Source of the DNA: Peromyscus leucopus
Lineage: Eukaryota > Chordata > Mammalia > Rodentia > Cricetidae
Reading direction: 5' to 3'
Length of the DNA stretch: 64,000 nt
Assembly (NCBI RefSeq): GCF_004664715.2
Contig: NC_051069.1
Coordinates: 14,198,226 to 14,262,225, forward strand
Shown: positions 60,272-64,000 of the stretch, piece after piece
How the letters are laid out: each line of letters opens with the position of its first letter
Numbering within the stretch: the first letter of the stretch is position 1
The notes under the pieces: model-generated
Databases searched by the model: none
The model's input: the letters and a program-made list of their open reading frames with translations, nothing else
What the model was told of the DNA's origin: nothing
Program-made: the position numbers and the translations under genes

Positions 60272-61248
60272 GAAAGGGTATATAGCCAGCGTGTCTAGCT
60301 CAGGGCTTGGCCCAGTCGGGGAGTTAATTGATGCCTAGGAACACTTATTATCTCAAGAGACCCCAGGAAAAAACTCAGATAACTGAGGAGCTTATAAATG
60401 CCTTCGAAGGGTGATCAGCTTCTCTAGTTTCTGCAGTATGGAAAGAGCCACTGGCCTCTCCACCATCTCTCCCCCATTTTGGGCTTGAACCATCCACTCA
60501 TCCACACTGCCCCTGTCTCTAAATATAACAAACTGACAGCCACTAAGGCTGGCAACAGCTCTTTCTGAGCTGGAGTTTCTGACAGCCCAACCCCTACAAG
60601 CTGTTCCTGAGTTATTTCAAGGGACATTTTGCTGTCAATCACATACCCCTCAAGTGGACTACACAGGCTAGGCTTGCACCGGGGATCCTGAGAGGGTGGA
60701 AACAACATTTGTTTCTTGGAAATTAGCACACTGGTTCACGACCCACAAAAGGAAGCCGAGAAAAGAAATTGCTGCTAACAGGGAGGAAGCTATTCTTACC
60801 AAGAACCCCGTCTGCATCAGACACTGAGCCACCTCCCGAGTCCTAGCCAGAAGGCAGGCAACAGGGCTGGGAGATGGCGCCAAAGGTAAAGCCATCTGAG
60901 TTCGGATCCCATCTCAGTTAGGAAGGGGGGTTTATACCAAAGCACACACCCTTCTCTCCACCCCTTCCTACCTCCTGACTGGGAAACAGAGTCTGACTGT
61001 AAGCTCCTACTATGAAAGCCCATCCTCAAAGAGCTAGAAGAGTGAGCAGGTGAGCAGTCAACCCCCTCTTCCATCTGTGGGTGCTACCTCCTCTTTTCAG
61101 AGACCATGCCATGCTGTTGCCCCTCTGCCTGTATGCCCATGGCACTAATAACTCCTTTGATAAACTCTTTACTCCCCAGCAACCCACCCCAATGTCTGCC
61201 AGGCTCTATGCGACCTTGTTGAGTCCATGCAAGAAGGCAGATAGATGA
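60272..61248. other. Mostly unique sequence
   Basis: A short SINE head remnant (GGGCTGGGAGATGGCGCCAA) lies at about 60863. No gene recognised. Confidence 0.45.
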
Positions 61249-61648
61249 GCCAGCTAGTTTTTATGTCAGCTTGACAGAAGCTAGAGTCATCTGAGAGAAG
61301 GGAACCTCAGTGGGGAAATGCCTCTGTAAGACAGGGTTATAGGCAGGCCTGGAGGACATTTCCTTCGTTAGTGATGGATGGGAGCAGGCCCAGCCCATTG
61401 TGAGTGAAGATATCCTGGGATGGTGGTCCTGAATGCTCTAAGAAAGCAGACTGAGCAAGCCAGTAAGCAGCACTCCTCCATGGCTTGTGCATCAGCTCCT
61501 GCCTCCTTCCTGTCCTGTTTAAGTTCCTGCCCTGACTGGCTCTGATGATGAACTACAACGTGGAAGTGGAAGTGAAACAAACCCCTGCTCCTCGACTTGC
61601 TTTTGGTCATGGTGCGTCATCACAGCGATCGGAACCCTATCTCAGACA
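61249..61648 (+). mobile_element. MaLR LTR, nearly full length
   Basis: AGCCAGCTAGTTTTTATGTC, AAGCTAGAGTCATCTGAGAG, GTGGAAGTGAAACAAACCCC and a CCCTATCTCAGACA end. Same family as 43221, in opposite orientation. Confidence 0.9.
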
Positions 61649-61654
61649 TCAGGT

Positions 61655-61893
61655 AACAGGGCTGGGATATGGCTCCGCGGGTAAATTCTCAGAACCTGTG
61701 TAAAGCTGGCCCTGGGAGCTGTAATTCAGCATCCTATGTCCCCAGGCAGGAAACAAGAGACTCTGCCTTGAACAATGTGGAAGGGGGGGGGGACCAATAC
61801 CAGAGGTTGTCCTCTGGCCACCATCGTATACATGTAGCAGTACTCACACAATGTGTGGGTCTGTGTACCCATAGACAGACAGACAGACAGACA

Positions 61894-61941
<48 letters not shown>

Positions 61942-61945
61942 TACA
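61655..61945 (+). mobile_element. B4-type SINE with (GACA)n(CA)n tail
   Basis: GGGCTGGGATATGGCTCCGC, GACTCTGCCTTGAACAATGT and GGTTGTCCTCTGGCCACCAT; the microsatellite at 61874-61940 forms its tail. Confidence 0.8.
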
Positions 61946-62194
61946 CAGTTGTTTTGTTTAAGAAAGAAGGCAGATACTTCTTACAAGTGATGAAACTAAG
62001 GTTCAGAGACACCAGCTTGCCCCAGCTGGGTTCAAACGTGGGATTTCCAACCACAAAGTTCTGCCAGTATTTCTCAGAAGTGATGTTATTAGTATTGGGA
62101 GCAGAACAACTTTTAAAAACTGAATAGTATTTAGCTTCTCTGGTCCCTGAGCAGTAAAGGTCGATAGCAGGTCCAGGTCATTATAACAATTAAA
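61946..62194. other. Unique sequence
   Basis: Nothing recognised. Confidence 0.4.
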
Positions 62195-62280
62195 CCTGTC
62201 TGGCAGGGTGTGGTGATGCATGTCTGGAATTCCAGCCCTCTGAAGACGGGGGCAGGAGGATTGTGAGTTCAGCCTAGGAT
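62195..62280 (+). mobile_element. B1-like SINE fragment
   Basis: GGCAGGGTGTGGTGATGCAT then GTCTGGAATTCCAGCCC and GGCAGGAGGATTGTGAGTTC. Confidence 0.7.
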
Positions 62281-62969
62281 ATGTGTGGAGCAGGGCGCAC
62301 ACCCTGGGCGAAGAGCTACTTCGATCAAACTGTCTCTGTTAGAGACTAAGAGGAGAAAATTTGCAAATGCGACCTTGAGTGACATCCCCTCCAGTGGAGA
62401 CACAGTTGCTGGCCTGAGGATGCGCACTCACATCCAGTTTATACATCTCCCTCTGTGTGCAGCATGTGTGTGCCAACGGAATGTGGTGTATGAGGTGTGC
62501 CCTTGAGTGAGTGTGCGTAGGAGTGTGGAGGTCCAAGCTGCCCAAGACCCCTGCCCTTCTCCCTCCACACCCAGTCTCTTCAGTCCTGTTTTTTTCCCCT
62601 CTCCTAAATGCATCTCACAGCCTCTTCTGCTCTCCCTCCCCTCTGTACCATCCTGTGTCAAACCTCCTCATCTCTCACCCGGGCCACGGCGGCAGCCCTT
62701 CATCCAGGTGCTGATCGACCAGCTTGCGGTCCTCACCACTGTCAGCATGATCTTCCTGAAAGACAAATCAGACCAAGTCACCGACTCCCTGTCTCAAGAT
62801 TCCCCAGTCGTTGCCATTCTAGCGGTTCTAGAGGCAGAGTCCTGTATCTCAGTGCAACCTTCAAACAGAAACACCGTATGTGATGGGCAGCAGATAGATG
62901 AGGAACTGTTCTGTGAACTGTGTAGGCTCCTTAGGAAGGCAGATGAGGGCTTCCACTGTCTGTCCCTCT
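62281..62969. other. Unique sequence with a weak coding candidate
   Basis: The frame at 62696-62875 reads like protein (PFIQVLIDQLAVLTTVSMIF...). It follows a polypyrimidine tract and CAG, and meets a GTATGT at 62876. I do not recognise the protein. The surrounding plus-strand frame (62507-63001) runs into a GT repeat. It may be chance. Confidence 0.25.
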
Positions 62970-63258
62970 GCTGTGTATGTGTGTGTGTGTGTGTTCATTA
63001 GTATACTGGTGCACAAGTGTGTGGGTGTTCATGTGCATGGAGGCCAGAGACACTCTCGGCTTTTGTCCTCTCATTGATCTGGAGCTCTCCAGATAGATGC
63101 TGGCCAGCCAGTGAGTTCTGGTTTCTGCTTCCTCTGAACTAACATAGTCATCATACCTGGCTTTCCCCACCCCAAACCTGGGTTCTGGGAAAATCCCACT
63201 CAGGTCCTTGTGCTTTCAAGGCATATTTTATCAACTGAGCCATCTCTCCAGTTCCACG
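62970..63258 (-). mobile_element. B4 SINE with (GT)n tail
   Basis: GCATGGAGGCCAGAGACACT, ACATAGTCATCATACCTGGC and CAACTGAGCCATCTCTCCAG. Confidence 0.85.
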
Positions 63259-63289
63259 CCACCATCTCTGACCTTACAGAAGAAAACAG

Positions 63290-63497
63290 GAGTCTAGAAC
63301 CAAATGGAGTTCAAATCCTTTCTCAATGGACAGTCTTTCACCTCTCTGGGCCTGGGTTTCCTTAATGCTAATGTGGGCCTGATAATACTTCATGGGGACT
63401 CTTGAAAGTGGGTGTGTACTTGTGTACTTGTGAAGCACGTAGGGTAGAGTGCCTCCTAGTATGGAGTAATTGCTCCGTCAATGTTAACTCTTTTGAC
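63290..63497 (+). mobile_element. MIR SINE
   Basis: CCTCTCTGGGCCTGGGTTTC, GGGCCTGATAATACTTCATG and GTATGGAGTAATTGCTCCGT lie in MIR order. Confidence 0.7.
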
Positions 63498-63594
63498 CTT
63501 GCTTACACTTGACCTTGAGCTGCCCCAAATGACTGCAAATGACCTGAAGTTGGAAGCTACTCAAGCCTCTGTTACATGCACGCTGTATACGTGT

Positions 63595-64000
63595 ATGGTC
63601 AGAGGTGCAGGGCTTGGCCACTGGAGAGGAAAGGAGCTTTATTGTAGGAACACGCAGAGACAGGATCCTGCTTCACAAAGCTGACCAGGGCTCCAGAGAG
63701 CCCTAGGCACCGGCCTCCTCGAAACCAGCTTCTTTCTTCTTCCTGAATGTTGGCTTCGTCACCCTTCTACTCTGATGAGTAGACAATCTAATTTTCATTC
63801 TCTGAATTCTTGAGGGACTCATTCCGATTGGCTAAATCTGTTTTCCAATGCCTCCTAATTGGGTAAGCCCCTGTGTGTCTGGCTACTTTATAGGCCATTA
63901 ACTGTGAGGAGGAAACCTCTAGTCCACTCAGCAGCCACCAGCCTTTAAAAGCTGGCCTTGATTCCGGTATAGCTGAGCTGGTGGCAAGATGAAGGGGCGT
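63595..64000 (-). mobile_element. Probable ERV LTR at right edge
   Basis: On the minus strand GGCCTATAAAGTAGCC could be a TATA box, with CAATAAAGCTCCTTTCC, a typical retroviral polyadenylation region, about 260 bases downstream. Family unassigned. The element may continue past the edge. Confidence 0.4.

Noticed and set aside
63940..64000. Promoter and start codon at the right edge (TTTAAAAG followed by ATGAAGGGGCGT)
   Set aside because: The TATA-like site is too close to the ATG to leave a normal leader, only four codons are visible, and the segment fits a minus-strand LTR better.

Overview
This is a mammalian nuclear genome window, and the repeat content points to a rodent. It carries B1, B3, B4, ID and RSINE1-type SINEs, rodent LINE-1 3' ends, MaLR LTRs, and ERVK LTRs of kinds common in murids and cricetids. 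A 515-bp LTR at 39282-39796 belongs to a family I associate mainly with cricetids (hamsters, voles, deer mice). Species was not determined. There are no operons, CRISPR arrays or prokaryotic genes.

Only one protein-coding gene segment is recognised with high confidence. It is coding exon 1 of HCN4 (hyperpolarisation-activated cyclic-nucleotide-gated channel 4, the cardiac pacemaker channel), on the minus strand at 2606-1819. It has a strong Kozak start and a canonical GTAAG donor, and it lies in a CpG island of about 2 kb. Positions 1-1818 are the start of HCN4 intron 1. The 5' UTR and promoter lie to the right of 2606 and contain short upstream ORFs and an RFX-like half X-box. The rest of the gene is beyond the left edge. 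In human and mouse the next gene in this direction is REC114, but no REC114 exon is recognised here.

Positions 3.4-64 kb are upstream intergenic DNA. From 3.4 to 16 kb it is mostly unique. It contains an 840-bp minisatellite of about 37 units, nearly all carrying a CAGGTG E-box, 3.4 kb upstream of the HCN4 start codon; a degenerate TGACAG-rich repeat field at 10.8-11.4 kb; and microsatellites. From 16 to 64 kb it is a mosaic of transposons. Old LINE-1 copies are split by MaLR or ERVK LTRs, and SINEs sit inside those. Several layers can be ordered from target-site duplications, for example CATGC around the LTR at 16587-17210 and AACTAC around the LTR at 39282-39796. Repeat-free AT-rich islands with clustered homeodomain-type motifs, chiefly 49380-49720, are the best candidates for distal HCN4 regulatory elements.

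I found no evidence of an undescribed protein system. The most useful leads are regulatory: the E-box minisatellite, the TAAT-rich island, the 5' UTR uORFs and the TGACAG field. A 180-bp ORF segment with splice-like borders near 62.7 kb is a weak coding candidate. Repeat family names rest on remembered consensus sequences, and repeat edges are good to roughly 10 bases unless a duplication is cited.
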